NCBI GenBank assembly: GCA_937873205.1
Contig: CALMVO010000030.1
Span: 24,528-71,812 of the forward strand
From: an uncultured Acetobacteraceae bacterium
Lineage (GTDB): Bacteria; Pseudomonadota; Alphaproteobacteria; Acetobacterales; Acetobacteraceae
DNA: 47,285 nt
Direction of reading: 5' to 3'
The notes under the pieces are model-generated. The model saw only the letters and a list, made by a program, of their open reading frames with translations, was not told where the DNA came from and searched no databases. Shown here piece after piece: positions 19,062 through 27,499 of this stretch (position 1 is the first letter of the stretch; every line of letters starts with the position of its first letter). A program made the position numbers and the translations under genes.

Positions 19062-21314
19062 TCAGAAGCGCTCGGCGATGCCCACCAGGATCGTGCGGCG
19101 CAGGCCGAACTGCGGCGCGCCGACGCCGACGCCGGTCCCGTCGCGGATCTCGTAGACCCGGTCCGGCAGGTTGATGACGTCGAGTCGGAGCTGGGTGCTG
19201 CGCAGCGGGCCGGTCTCGAAGGTCTGCACCGCGGCCAGGTTGACCGTGGCGTAGCCCGGCAGTGCCCGGCCGTTCGGCACGTCGCCGTCGGCGCGGAGCC
19301 CGCTGCCGACCACGAGGTCGGCCGAAAGCCGCGCCGGATACCCGGTCTTGCGGAATAGCGTGTAGGCCGCGCCGCCGGAGCCACTGTAGGTCTGGTCGTG
19401 GTCGAGATGGATGAAGTGCTGCGAGATGTAGGACAGGTCGGCGGCCGAGAAGTTGAACTGCGCCGAGACGATATCCTTGCCCACCGCGCGGGAGCGGGCG
19501 ACGTTGGCGTAGAGCGACAGCGGCCCGCGGTCGTAGGTGGCGCTGAGCTCGTAGCCCTGGTCCTCGCCGTGCGCGTAGTTGAACGCCGACAGGATGATGG
19601 GGGCGCCGAACTGGCCCTCGTCGATCAGGTTCTCCGCCTCCTTGTCGTAGGCGTCGAAGCTCATCTGCAGTCCGGGGAGGACGATCTGGCTGAGGCCGGC
19701 GTCGTAGTAGTCGTCGCGCTCGGCGCGGACGATGCTATCCTGGGTGACCTCGGCCGCGCCGGAGGTGCCGTTGAACAGGGCGATGTCCCGGCCGCCGACC
19801 AGCTCGAACGGCGGCGGCACGACGTAGCGCGAATAGCCCGCATGGACGGTGGTGGTCCGCGTCGGCTGCCAGACCACGTTCACCCGCGGGCTGAACTGGT
19901 TCTCGTGCGTGTACTCGTCGACCACGTCGAAGCGGGCGCCGTAGTTCAGCGTGACGGACGGCAGGATGCGCCATTCGTCCTGCACGTAGATGCCGTAGAG
20001 GCCGCCGGTCTTGCCCTGGCCATCGTCGAGGGTGAACGGCGCGGAGGAGGCGGCCCCGCCGGCGCTGCCGTCCGGCTGCACGGTCGCCGCCTGCCCGGCG
20101 CCGTCGGTGTTGTCGGCGCTATCGTCGCCGCCGGCCGGCAGCACCTGCGAGCTGGTGCTGGAGACCAGCCGCTCGCCGATGATCTGATACCCACCGCGGA
20201 TGGTGTGCGCGTCGCTCATGCGCCAGCTGGCGTCGGTCTGCGTCCCGGTCGACAGCACCGAGCGGGCGGCGGTCTGCCCCACCCCGTCGAACAGCAGGTC
20301 GCCGAGCGGATCGGGCGTGTAGTAGAGGCTGCTGTAGCGGGTGAAGGCGGAGGTCACCACGATCAGGCCGCCGATCTCCTTCTGAAGCGACAGGATGCCG
20401 AAATCGGTGATCTCGCGCTGATGCGCGGTGAGGTCGGAGCTGTCGACGCTGCTGACGCCGTCCACCGAGAGGCCGAGCGACGGCGTCTGGCCCGGGTTGT
20501 TGGGCAGCTGGAAGAACTCGTTGGAGGCGGCGGCGAGCAGGCTGATCCGCGTGTCGGGATCGACGGTCCAGGAGATGTGCGCCAGGCCGTGGGTCTGGTT
20601 GCTGAGGTCGTGGATCGCATTCAGCGTGCCCGCCGGGTTTTCGATGCCGACGCGGTCGTGCAGGACGTCGCCGGTGACGAAGTAGTCGGCGTTGCCGGCA
20701 TGGCCGCCATAGGAGAACGAGGGCTGGACGTCGTCCCGCTCGCCGCCATAGATCGAGATCTCGCCGCCCGGGTCGGTCAGCCCGGTCTTGGTGGTGATGT
20801 CGATGACGGCCGCGGTGTCGAAGCCGTACTGAGCCGGCAGCGCCCCGGTGATCAGCGACAGCGAGTGCGCGAACCGGGTCTCCAACGCCTGGCCGAACAC
20901 CGACAGGCCCTCGGGGAGCTGCACCCCGTCCAGCCTGAACTGGATCTCGTTGTGGTCGCCGCGGACGTGGATCTGGCCGAACGAATCTTGCGCCACGCCC
21001 GGTGCCTGCAGCAGCACGTCGTTCAGCGGCGTGTTGTCGCCCTGCGGCAGGGTCTCGAGGCTGCCGCGGCCGAAGCGGTAGACGGTGGCGCCGAGGTCCG
21101 GCTCGATGGCGCTGCGCGCCCAGTCGAGGCGGACGGTGACCTGCTCGATGCCCGAGGTCGCCTCGATGCTATCGGTCGTCCCGGTGCCGGGAGCCTGCGC
21201 CCCGATGCTGGCCGAGGATCCGGCCGTCACGGTCTGGGCGGGGGACCGGCCGGGGTGGCCGGCGACAGCCAGCATGCCCAGGATCCCGGAGACGAGCATG
21301 GACCATCGCGACAT
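19062..21314 (-). CDS. TonB-dependent receptor, probably for zinc (Zur-controlled)
   Basis: An outer-membrane beta-barrel of 750 residues including a signal peptide ending near SPAQ. The plug domain is seen in LNDVLLQAPGVAQDSFGQIH, VRGDHNEIQFRLDGVQLPEG and ALPAQYGFDTAAVIDITTKT. The barrel ends with the expected aromatic residue (ERF). ATG 21314 has GAGG about 8 nt upstream. The next gene upstream on the same strand is zur, and a Zur-like box overlaps a perfect TATAAT about 65 bp before this start. With znuACB nearby, zinc (ZnuD-like) uptake is the best guess; the sequence alone does not prove the metal. Confidence 0.85.
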   Translation of the reverse strand: MSRWSMLVSGILGMLAVAGHPGRSPAQTVTAGSSASIGAQAPGTGTTDSIEATSGIEQVTVRLDWARSAIEPDLGATVYRFGRGSLETLPQGDNTPLNDVLLQAPGVAQDSFGQIHVRGDHNEIQFRLDGVQLPEGLSVFGQALETRFAHSLSLITGALPAQYGFDTAAVIDITTKTGLTDPGGEISIYGGERDDVQPSFSYGGHAGNADYFVTGDVLHDRVGIENPAGTLNAIHDLSNQTHGLAHISWTVDPDTRISLLAAASNEFFQLPNNPGQTPSLGLSVDGVSSVDSSDLTAHQREITDFGILSLQKEIGGLIVVTSAFTRYSSLYYTPDPLGDLLFDGVGQTAARSVLSTGTQTDASWRMSDAHTIRGGYQIIGERLVSSTSSQVLPAGGDDSADNTDGAGQAATVQPDGSAGGAASSAPFTLDDGQGKTGGLYGIYVQDEWRILPSVTLNYGARFDVVDEYTHENQFSPRVNVVWQPTRTTTVHAGYSRYVVPPPFELVGGRDIALFNGTSGAAEVTQDSIVRAERDDYYDAGLSQIVLPGLQMSFDAYDKEAENLIDEGQFGAPIILSAFNYAHGEDQGYELSATYDRGPLSLYANVARSRAVGKDIVSAQFNFSAADLSYISQHFIHLDHDQTYSGSGGAAYTLFRKTGYPARLSADLVVGSGLRADGDVPNGRALPGYATVNLAAVQTFETGPLRSTQLRLDVINLPDRVYEIRDGTGVGVGAPQFGLRRTILVGIAERF

Positions 21315-21377
21315 CGGGTGCGCCTCAAGCAAGCCGCCCGCCGCGGGCCGACGGCGTCATCATCCCGAATGTGGGAC

Positions 21378-21390
21378 ATTATAAAATAAC
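21378..21390 (-). promoter_or_regulatory. Candidate Zur box overlapping a TATAAT -10 element
   Basis: On the minus strand the site reads GTTATTTTATAAT. It matches the general Zur pattern GTTATAnTATAAC except at two positions, and it contains a perfect TATAAT. It lies 64-76 bp before the start of the TonB receptor. Zinc-bound Zur sitting here would block RNA polymerase. Confidence 0.5.
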
Positions 21391-21530
21391 TTTTACCGGG
21401 CGCGTCCGGACTGCGTCCATGACCTGCCGGCCGTCGCCTCGCCTTCCGCCGCCACGTGTGGCGTTCGCAGCACAATATATCATATCGTGGATCGGACGGC
21501 GGGCGACGCCCGGGACCGCGTGGACGCGGC

Positions 21531-22049
21531 TCAGCCGGGGGCGGGCGCGCTCGCCGGGGCGGCCGCGCAGGCGGCGCAGGTGCCTTCCATCTCGACCGTG
21601 GAGCCGGCTGGCCGGAAGCCGAGCTCGCGCGCGGCCTCCACCAGCGCCCGGTCCACCCGCGGATCCTCCAGCTCCGTCACCTGGCCGCAGCGCTGGCAGA
21701 TCAGGAACTGCGCCGCATGGTGGTGATCCTCGTCCTCGCTCTGGTGGATGCAGCCGACGAACGCGGACAGCCGTTCGACCTTGTGGATCAGCCCCTGCTC
21801 CAGCAGGAAGTCGAGGGCCCGATAGACCGTGGGCGGCGCCGCTCCCTTGTGATGGACGCGCAGCCGGTCGAGCAGGTCGTAGGCGCCGGTCGGCTTATCG
21901 CCCTCCAGCACCAGCCCCAGCACCTTGCGGCGCAGCTCTGTGAGCTGCACGCCGCGGCGGTCGCACAACGTGCGCGCCTGTGCCAGCAGCGTGTCGGTCT
22001 CCTTCGAGAACGCGGGTGCGAGCACGGCCGACTCCGGGTTGCAACGCAC
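21531..22049 (-). CDS. zur: Zinc uptake regulator, Fur family
   Basis: A 172-residue metal-responsive repressor. A winged-helix DNA-binding domain contains the recognition helix PPTVYRALDFLLEQGLIHK (72-90). Two structural-zinc Cys pairs follow, CQRC (118-121) and CAAC (158-161), with a His/Asp/Glu-rich metal site between (HQSEDEDHHH, 102-111). The context with znuACB identifies it as Zur rather than Fur. The only in-frame upstream start is GTG 22049, with no clear Shine-Dalgarno; a GTG eight codons later is possible. It is divergent from znuA across a 110 bp region with a candidate operator, so autoregulation is likely. Confidence 0.93.
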   Translation of the reverse strand: MRCNPESAVLAPAFSKETDTLLAQARTLCDRRGVQLTELRRKVLGLVLEGDKPTGAYDLLDRLRVHHKGAAPPTVYRALDFLLEQGLIHKVERLSAFVGCIHQSEDEDHHHAAQFLICQRCGQVTELEDPRVDRALVEAARELGFRPAGSTVEMEGTCAACAAAPASAPAPG

Positions 22050-22106
22050 ATATCGTTAGCCCGGCGGCGACGGCCAAGAAAATTCCTGGACGTGCCGCGA
22101 CATGAC

Positions 22107-22119
22107 GTTACTACATAAC
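22107..22119 (+). promoter_or_regulatory. Candidate Zur box between zur and znuA
   Basis: GTTACTACATAAC fits the Zur pattern GTTATAnTATAAC at nine of twelve defined positions. It also lies in a wider inverted repeat, CGTTA (22106-22110) and TAACG (22121-22125). It is about 40 bp before znuA and 58 bp before zur, so one site could control both. Confidence 0.5.
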
Positions 22120-22159
22120 ATAACGCCAGGCCGGCGGTCGTTCGAGGGAGACCAGCACC

Positions 22160-23089
22160 ATGCCAACCTGTGGCCGCCCGAGATTGGTCGGATCGCGGCG
22201 CCCGCGGCGTGAAGCGGCACTGCCGGCCGTGCTGTCGGCCCTCGTGCTCGTTGTCGGCATGCGGTCGGGGGAGGCCGCCGGCCGTCTTGGCATCGTCGCG
22301 GCCGAGAACTTCTATGGCGACGTCGCCGCCCAGCTCGCCGGGCCGGGCTGGACCGTCACCAGCATCCTCAGCAACCCGGACGAGGACCCGCATCTGTTCG
22401 AGGCCAGCCCCTCCATCGCCCGCGACATCTCCGCCGCCCGCATCGTGGTCTATAACGGCATCGACTACGATCCGTGGATGACCAAGCTGCTCGCCGCCGC
22501 GCGCTCGAACCGCCGCCAAACCGTGGTCGCCGGCGCGCTCACCGGCCACCATGACGGCGACAACCCGCATCTCTGGTACGCGCCCGGCACCATGCCGGCG
22601 GTGGCGCGGGCCCTCTCGGCCGACCTCGCCGCCGACGATCCCGCCAACAAGGCCGCGTATGCCGCCCGCCTCGACCGCGTCCTGGCCTCGTTACAGCCGA
22701 TCGACCGCAGGATCGCGGCGCTGCGGGCGAACTATGCCGGCCTGCCTGTCACCGCGACCGAGCCGGTGTTCGGCTACATGGCCTCCGCGCTGGGGCTGGT
22801 GATGCGCAACGAGCGTTTCCAGCTCGCGGTGATGAACAACACCGAGCCCAGCGCCGCCGACGTGGCGGCCATGGAGGACGACCTGCGCCAGCACAGGGTC
22901 CGGCTGTTCATCTACAACAGCCAGGCCACCGACAGCGCCGCCGAGCGCCTGCTGCGCATCGCGCGGCGGGCGAAGATCCCGATCCTCGGCGTCACCGAGA
23001 CCGAGCCGCGCGGTGCGGCCAGCTACCAGGCCTGGATCCTGGGCCAGCTCGACGCACTCGACCGGGCCCTCTCCACCCCGCCCGCTTGA
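22160..23089 (+). CDS. znuA: Zinc ABC transporter substrate-binding protein
   Basis: A periplasmic cluster A-I metal-binding protein of 309 residues that captures Zn2+ for ZnuBC. An N-terminal signal region (to about residue 40) precedes GRLGIVAAENFYGDVAAQLA. Likely metal ligands are His78 (EDPHLFE) and His137 (DNPHLWY), with an acidic residue from TEPVFGY or the C-terminal lobe. The His-rich loop of classical ZnuA is short (GHHDGD). A GAGGGAG purine stretch precedes the ATG at 22160. It is the first gene of znuACB, divergent from zur. Confidence 0.92.
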   Translation: MPTCGRPRLVGSRRPRREAALPAVLSALVLVVGMRSGEAAGRLGIVAAENFYGDVAAQLAGPGWTVTSILSNPDEDPHLFEASPSIARDISAARIVVYNGIDYDPWMTKLLAAARSNRRQTVVAGALTGHHDGDNPHLWYAPGTMPAVARALSADLAADDPANKAAYAARLDRVLASLQPIDRRIAALRANYAGLPVTATEPVFGYMASALGLVMRNERFQLAVMNNTEPSAADVAAMEDDLRQHRVRLFIYNSQATDSAAERLLRIARRAKIPILGVTETEPRGAASYQAWILGQLDALDRALSTPPA

Positions 23090-23109
23090 ACGCCTTCCCC
23101 CTTGAACGC
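23086..23109 (+). repeat. Duplicated TTGAACGC at the znuA-znuC junction
   Basis: TTGAACGC occurs at 23086-23093, where it contains the znuA stop, and again at 23102-23109, where its TTG is the start of znuC. The two copies are 16 bp apart, so the first TTG is in another frame. This is the third junction in the window where the start region is duplicated. Confidence 0.65.
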
Positions 23110-23920
23110 GATCCTCCTCGACGGCGTGACGCTGCGGCTCGGCGGCCGCATCGTGCTCGACCGCATCAGCCTCGAGATCGCCGACGCCGAGTTCGTCGGC
23201 GTGCTGGGGCCGAACGGCGCCGGCAAGACCACGCTGATGCGGGCGATCCTGGGGCTGCTGCCGCTGGCGGCGGGCCGCATCGCCGTGCACGGCCAGCCCG
23301 TGCGTCGCGGCAACCGGCTGATCGGCTACATGCCGCAGGTGCGGGCGACCACGGCGCTGCGGCTCAGCGGCCACGCCTTCGTCGCCGCCGCGGTGGAGGG
23401 CGACCGCTGGGGCCTGCCGCGGCTCGACCGGGCCGGCCGGCTGGCGGTGGACGAGGCGCTGGAGCTGGTCGGCGCGCGCGCGCTGGCCCGCCGGCCGATG
23501 GTCGAGCTGTCCGGCGGCGAGCGCCAGCGCCTGCTGCTGGCGCAGAGCCTGCTCGGCCGGCCGCGCCTGCTGCTGCTGGACGAGCCGCTGATCTCGCTCG
23601 ACCCGCACCGGCAGGGCGAGGTGGTGCGGCTGGTGCGCCGGCTGCAGCGCGAGCTCGGCATCGCCGTGCTGTTCAGCGCGCACGAGCTGAACCCGCTGCT
23701 GGGCGCGCTGGATCGGGTCCTGTACCTCGGCGGCGGCCGGGCGAGCCTGGGCAGCGTGGACGAGGTGATCACGGCGCCCGTGCTGTCGCGGCTGTACGGC
23801 GCGCCGATCGAGGTGGTGCGCGCGGGCGGCCGCATCTTCGTGATGTCGGGCGGGCAGGACATGGAGCGGGACGCGCATCGCCACGATCATGCCGGCACCC
23901 GGGCGGGGTTCGGCGCGTGA
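23102..23920 (+). CDS. znuC: Zinc ABC transporter ATP-binding protein
   Basis: The cytoplasmic ATPase of the zinc importer, 272 residues. Walker A GPNGAGKTT is at 36-44, the signature is LSGGERQRLLLAQ, Walker B is LLLLDEP, and the switch His lies in FSAHELNPLL. The C-terminus is His/Asp-rich (MERDAHRHDHAG), possibly metal-sensing. The best start is a TTG at 23102, 12 bp after the znuA stop, giving MNAILLDGVTLRLGG. No Shine-Dalgarno is evident, so translation probably depends on coupling. Its stop overlaps the znuB GTG (GTGA). Confidence 0.93.
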   Translation: MNAILLDGVTLRLGGRIVLDRISLEIADAEFVGVLGPNGAGKTTLMRAILGLLPLAAGRIAVHGQPVRRGNRLIGYMPQVRATTALRLSGHAFVAAAVEGDRWGLPRLDRAGRLAVDEALELVGARALARRPMVELSGGERQRLLLAQSLLGRPRLLLLDEPLISLDPHRQGEVVRLVRRLQRELGIAVLFSAHELNPLLGALDRVLYLGGGRASLGSVDEVITAPVLSRLYGAPIEVVRAGGRIFVMSGGQDMERDAHRHDHAGTRAGFGA

Positions 23921-24744
23921 TCGGCCTTCTCGGCTACGACTTCATGCGCAACGCGTTCGCCGCCGCCGGGCTGGTCGCGGTGATGTCCGGGCTGGTGGGC
24001 TTCTTCCTCGTGCTGCGCGGCCAGACCTTCGCCGGCCACGCGCTGTCGCATGTGGGCTTCACCGGGGCCACCGGCGCGGTGCTGATCGGGGTCTCGCCGC
24101 TCTGGGGCCTGGTCGGCGTCACCGTCGCCGGCGGGGTCGGCATGGGGCTGCTCGGCGAGCGCCTGGCCGGGCGCGACGTGGCGATCGGCATGGTGCTGGC
24201 GACGGCACTCGGCCTCGGCCTGCTGTTCCTGCACTTCTTCACCGCCTACGCCAGCCAGGCGACCGCGCTGCTGTTCGGCAACGTGTTCGGAGTCGACCGC
24301 GGCACCGTATGGGGCCTGGCCGGGCTCTGCCTGCTGGCGCTGGCCGCACTGGGTGCGATCGCCCGGCCGCTGCTGTTCGCCACCCTGCAGCCGGAGCTGG
24401 CCGAGGCGCGCGGCGTGTCGCTGCGGCTGGTCTCGGTGCTGTTCCTGGCGCTGGTCGGGCTCTGCACCGCCGGGTGCGCGCAGATCGTCGGCGTGCTGCT
24501 GGTGTTCACGCTGATGGTGGGGCCGGCGGCGGCGGCGCAGCGCCTGACCGTCCGGCTCGGCCGCGGCATGGCGCTGGCGGTGGCGCTGGCGCTGACCGAG
24601 GCCTGGGGCGGCATCGTGCTGGCCTGGTTCACCGACTGGCCGGCCTCGTTCTGGATCACCGCGCTCAGCGCGCTCGCCTACTCGCTGGCCTGGGCGCTCG
24701 CCTGGCTCGCGGACGGCCGCCGGCCGGTGCCCGCCGCCGGCTGA
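23917..24744 (+). CDS. znuB: Zinc ABC transporter permease
   Basis: The inner-membrane permease of the ABC-3 family, 275 residues with about eight or nine helices. Family marks include FFLVLRGQTFAGHALSHVGF near the N-terminus and VLLVFTLMVGPAAAAQRLT in the second half. The GTG start at 23917 overlaps the znuC stop. It is the last gene of the znuACB operon. The gene after it belongs to an unrelated, frameshifted locus. Confidence 0.95.
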   Translation: MIGLLGYDFMRNAFAAAGLVAVMSGLVGFFLVLRGQTFAGHALSHVGFTGATGAVLIGVSPLWGLVGVTVAGGVGMGLLGERLAGRDVAIGMVLATALGLGLLFLHFFTAYASQATALLFGNVFGVDRGTVWGLAGLCLLALAALGAIARPLLFATLQPELAEARGVSLRLVSVLFLALVGLCTAGCAQIVGVLLVFTLMVGPAAAAQRLTVRLGRGMALAVALALTEAWGGIVLAWFTDWPASFWITALSALAYSLAWALAWLADGRRPVPAAG

Positions 24745-24827
24745 CCGCGGCCGCCCCTGCCATCGGGCCGCGCCCACTGCGATGCTATCGTCGCTTGGTG
24801 GGACGAACCCGGAACCGGGAGATTGAG

Positions 24828-25868
24828 ATGAAGATCATCTGTGTCGAGGAGCATTTCGCCGACCCCGACATCGCCCGGGCCGTGCACCCGGCGCTGTCCA
24901 GCCTCGGCGGCTGCACCGCCGGCCTGTGCACGCAGTTCAAGGATCAGCCGGCTCGTTCGGCGACGGCCTGCCGCACCTGAACCCGGTGTCGCTGGCGATG
25001 GAGCTGGTGCGCGACAGCGGCGCCGGCCGCCGACATGGACCTGCACGGCATCGACATGCAGGTCCTGTCCTGCAGCAGCCCGCTGCAGCTCGGCCCTCCC
25101 GGCGAGGCGCTGGCCCTGGCGCGTGCCAGCAACGACCGGCTGGCACAGGCGATCCGCGCCTATCCGACCTGGTTCGGCGGCTTCGCCGTGCTGCCCTGGC
25201 AGGACCCGGAGGCGGCTGCCGACGAGCTGGACCGCACCGTGAGCGAGCTCGGCTTCGTCGGCGCGCTCATCGTCGGCCGGCCCGGCGAGGGCTTCCTGGA
25301 CGATCCGCGCTACCGTCCGGTGCTGGCCAGGCTGGATGCGCTGCGGGCGCCGCTCTACGTGCATCCCGGGCTGCCGCTGCCGCAGGTGCAGGCGCCCTAC
25401 TATGGCGGGTTCGGCGGCACCTTCGGCGCCGAGATCATCGCCCGGCTGTCGCTGTTCGGCTGGGGCTGGCACCACGAGGCCGGCGTCCATGTCGTCCGCA
25501 TGATGCTGGCCGGCCTGTTCGACGCCCACCCCAACCTGCAGGTGATCAGCGGCCACTGGGGTGAGATGGTGCCCTTCTACCTGAACCGTCTCGACGACAT
25601 CATCCCGCCCGGCGCCAGCGGCCTGTCACGCACCATCAGCGAGACCGACCGCGCGCACGTGTCGGTGACGCCGAGCGGCATGATGAACCTGCCGCACGTC
25701 GAGTTCGTCCGCAGCGTGCTCGGCATCGACCGCATCCTCTACTCGATCGACTACCCGTTCCTGACCCAGACCGGCGCGCGCACCTTCCTGGAGACGCTGC
25801 CGGTCGGCGAGGACGACCGCGCGCTGATCGCGCACGGCAACGCGGAGGCGCTGTTCTCCCGCCGCTGA
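24828..25868 (+). pseudogene. Amidohydrolase family 2 gene broken by two compensating frameshifts
   Basis: The intact part (from ATG 25035) encodes a PF04909-type metal-dependent hydrolase/decarboxylase: HPGLPLPQ with the metal-ligand His, then SGHWGEMVPFYLNRLDD and a catalytic Asp in YSIDYPF. The true N-terminus begins at ATG 24828 with MKIICVEEHF (the ExH metal motif), but that frame stops at 24978-24980. The missing part (GSFGDGLPHLNPVSLAMEL) is in the -1 frame from about 24950, and the original frame resumes near 25030 as AADMDLHGID. One base appears lost in the CCGGC at 24948-24952 and one gained in the GC run at 25021-25031. This is either real decay or two sequence errors. Without the first 69 codons the enzyme would lack its first metal ligands. 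Confidence 0.8.
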
Positions 25869-26451
25869 CGGACGCGGCGGCGGCCGGTCCCGCATCCGGC
25901 CGATCCCGATCGCGGGGACGCGCCTCGAGGCGTGGCGGTCAGGCCGGCGACCCGTCGGACCAGCCGGCCGTCGGGTGTTCTGCTCGCCCGGCGAGCCGGA
26001 TCGGCCGATGCCGATGCCGATGCCGATGCCGGGCTGCCCCGGCGGTCCGCGGAGCGTCGGCGGGCCCGCGGCGCGGGTGGCGATCAGCCGGTCGCTTGTC
26101 CCGCACCGTCTCCGCCGGCCACCGGCGACGCGCCGCGGCAGGCCGGTGCCATACGCAATCCCGGTCCGTCACGTCCGCGACAGGCCGACCGGCAGGACCG
26201 ACCACCTGAACGAACCGCTCGACGCCGGCGACCCCGTCCTCGACGGAGCCACCCCATGACCGTCACCATGACCCGGCTGAGGTGCGCCCGCGCCCCGACC
26301 GCATCCGCATCCTCGACCCGATCCTGGCGTGCCGGGCGGGACCGCGTCTCCATACCGACGGGACCGGCGCCAGCCGCCGGAGTATGAAAGCAACGCCGGC
26401 CATGGCATCGTGTCGGGCCGGGCGGCGCGGCCGCCCCATGGAGATGCGGTG
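25869..26451. other. Gene-free stretch with a hexanucleotide repeat
   Basis: About 580 bp of very GC-rich DNA between the broken amidohydrolase and the thioredoxin-fold gene. The short open frames have biased Pro/Arg/Ala composition and no family resemblance. The one notable element is four tandem copies of CGATGC at 26006-26029. The promoter of the next gene should lie near the right end. Confidence 0.5.
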
Positions 26452-26967
26452 ATGCTCGGACTTCGTCAGGCGATCCTGGGAGTTTCGGTGCTGGTGGCGG
26501 TCACGCTGCCGGCGATGGCGATCGGCCTGCCCAAGCCGACCGGCCTGCCCGCGCAGCAGGCGGTGCCCGACCCACGCCCCTACGACACCGCCGCGAACGC
26601 CGACGCGCAGGTGGACGCCGCCTTCGCCCGCGCCAGGACGTCCGGCAAGCTGGTGCTGCTCGATCTCGGCGCCAACTGGTGCCCGGACTGCCGCATGCTC
26701 AACAGCGACCTGCACATGCCGCAGGTGGCCGCCTGGAAGGACAGCCACTTCGAGACCGTGATGGTCAATGTCGACCGGTTCAACGTCAACATGGACATCC
26801 CGAAGCGATACGGCGTGACCCTGCATCAGGTCCCGACCGTCCTGGTGCTGACCCCGAATGGCCGCCTGCTCGATCCGGACGGGATCGAGGCGCTGGGCGA
26901 CGCACGCGGCATGGCGCCTCAGGCCGTGGTCGACCTGATCTCGTCCTGGGCGCAGCGCGCACGCTGA
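26452..26967 (+). CDS. Secreted thioredoxin-fold protein
   Basis: A 171-residue protein with a signal peptide ending near AMA (residue 23) and a thioredoxin domain. The redox motif is WCPDC (Cys77, Cys80) in LVLLDLGANWCPDCRML, with the cis-Pro in HQVPTVLVLTPNG. It probably acts in the periplasm as a disulfide reductase or isomerase; the partner is unknown. GGAG at 26440-26443 is 8 nt before ATG 26452. A four-codon mini-ORF (ATG 26438) ends in TGATG overlapping this start, so coupling is possible. It is convergent with a small broken gene at 26990. Confidence 0.85.
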   Translation: MLGLRQAILGVSVLVAVTLPAMAIGLPKPTGLPAQQAVPDPRPYDTAANADAQVDAAFARARTSGKLVLLDLGANWCPDCRMLNSDLHMPQVAAWKDSHFETVMVNVDRFNVNMDIPKRYGVTLHQVPTVLVLTPNGRLLDPDGIEALGDARGMAPQAVVDLISSWAQRAR

Positions 26968-26989
26968 GGCGCCGCCCCCGGGCCATCCT

Positions 26990-27309
26990 TTATGACGGGG
27001 TGGGGACCGGGCGTCCGTAGCGCGGCACCGTGACCCGCGTCGCCCCCTGCGGCGAGGGCCTCCCGAGGGCGCGCCGCGCCAGCCGCTCGCGATGATCGGG
27101 GTGGCGCGGCAGCGCTCCGCCCGCCGCGTCGTCCATGCGTGCGGGCACCCGCGGCGTCACCAAAGGATCGGCGCGCGCGCCGGCCACGCATCGCGGACGT
27201 GCCCGTTCAACCGGCGGCGGACGACGGCCGGAAACGGGTCGTAGGCGCCGAGCCGTCCCTCTGCATCACAATGCCGGATCACGGGCCAGGTCGGGACGCC
27301 GTCCGTCAT
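26990..27309 (-). pseudogene. Small hypothetical gene, apparently frameshifted at a GC repeat
   Basis: Reading from ATG 27309, with AAGGA just upstream, gives MTDGVPTWPVIRHCDAEGRL, then AYDPFPAVVRRRLNG, ending soon after WPARA. Shifting frame at the (GC)5 run at 27171-27180 continues as RADPLVTPRVPARMDD and runs to a TAA at 26990-26992, with a final VTVPRYGRPVPTPS. Both parts have the high third-position GC of real genes here, and together they would form a protein of about 105 residues. I do not recognise the family. Its convergent placement against the thioredoxin gene and divergent placement from sbp also suit a gene. Confidence 0.45.
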
Positions 27310-27447
27310 CCGTCCTTCCATGACCATCATGTTCGACCGCCGCCTCGCGACGTGCGGCGGGGCGCCCACGGGCGTCGTACGCCCATGCGTCCGCCGCCGA
27401 CCCGCCGGACGACGTCGTGGTTGACGAACCCGCAATGTCCCTGTCTA

Positions 27448-27472
27448 GTCGTGTGACCGAATATATCACGAC
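27448..27472. promoter_or_regulatory. Inverted repeat before the sulfate operon (candidate operator)
   Basis: GTCGTG (27448-27453) and CACGAC (27467-27472) form a perfect inverted repeat around an AT-rich 13-bp centre, 27 bp before the sbp start. A TATAAG sequence follows at 27483-27488. The site could bind a LysR-type regulator such as CysB or Cbl, but the identity is inferred from context only. Confidence 0.4.
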
Positions 27473-27499
27473 ACCTGGTCGTTATAAGGCAGAACAGCG

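Noticed and set aside
19398-21389. 663-codon open frame opposite the zinc-locus TonB receptor
   Set aside because: The receptor on the minus strand has a full signal peptide, plug and barrel. The opposite frame has no recognisable domain.
24978-25034. Programmed ribosomal frameshift in the amidohydrolase
   Set aside because: There is no slippery heptamer or downstream structure at either shift, and two opposite shifts would be needed. Decay or sequence error is simpler.
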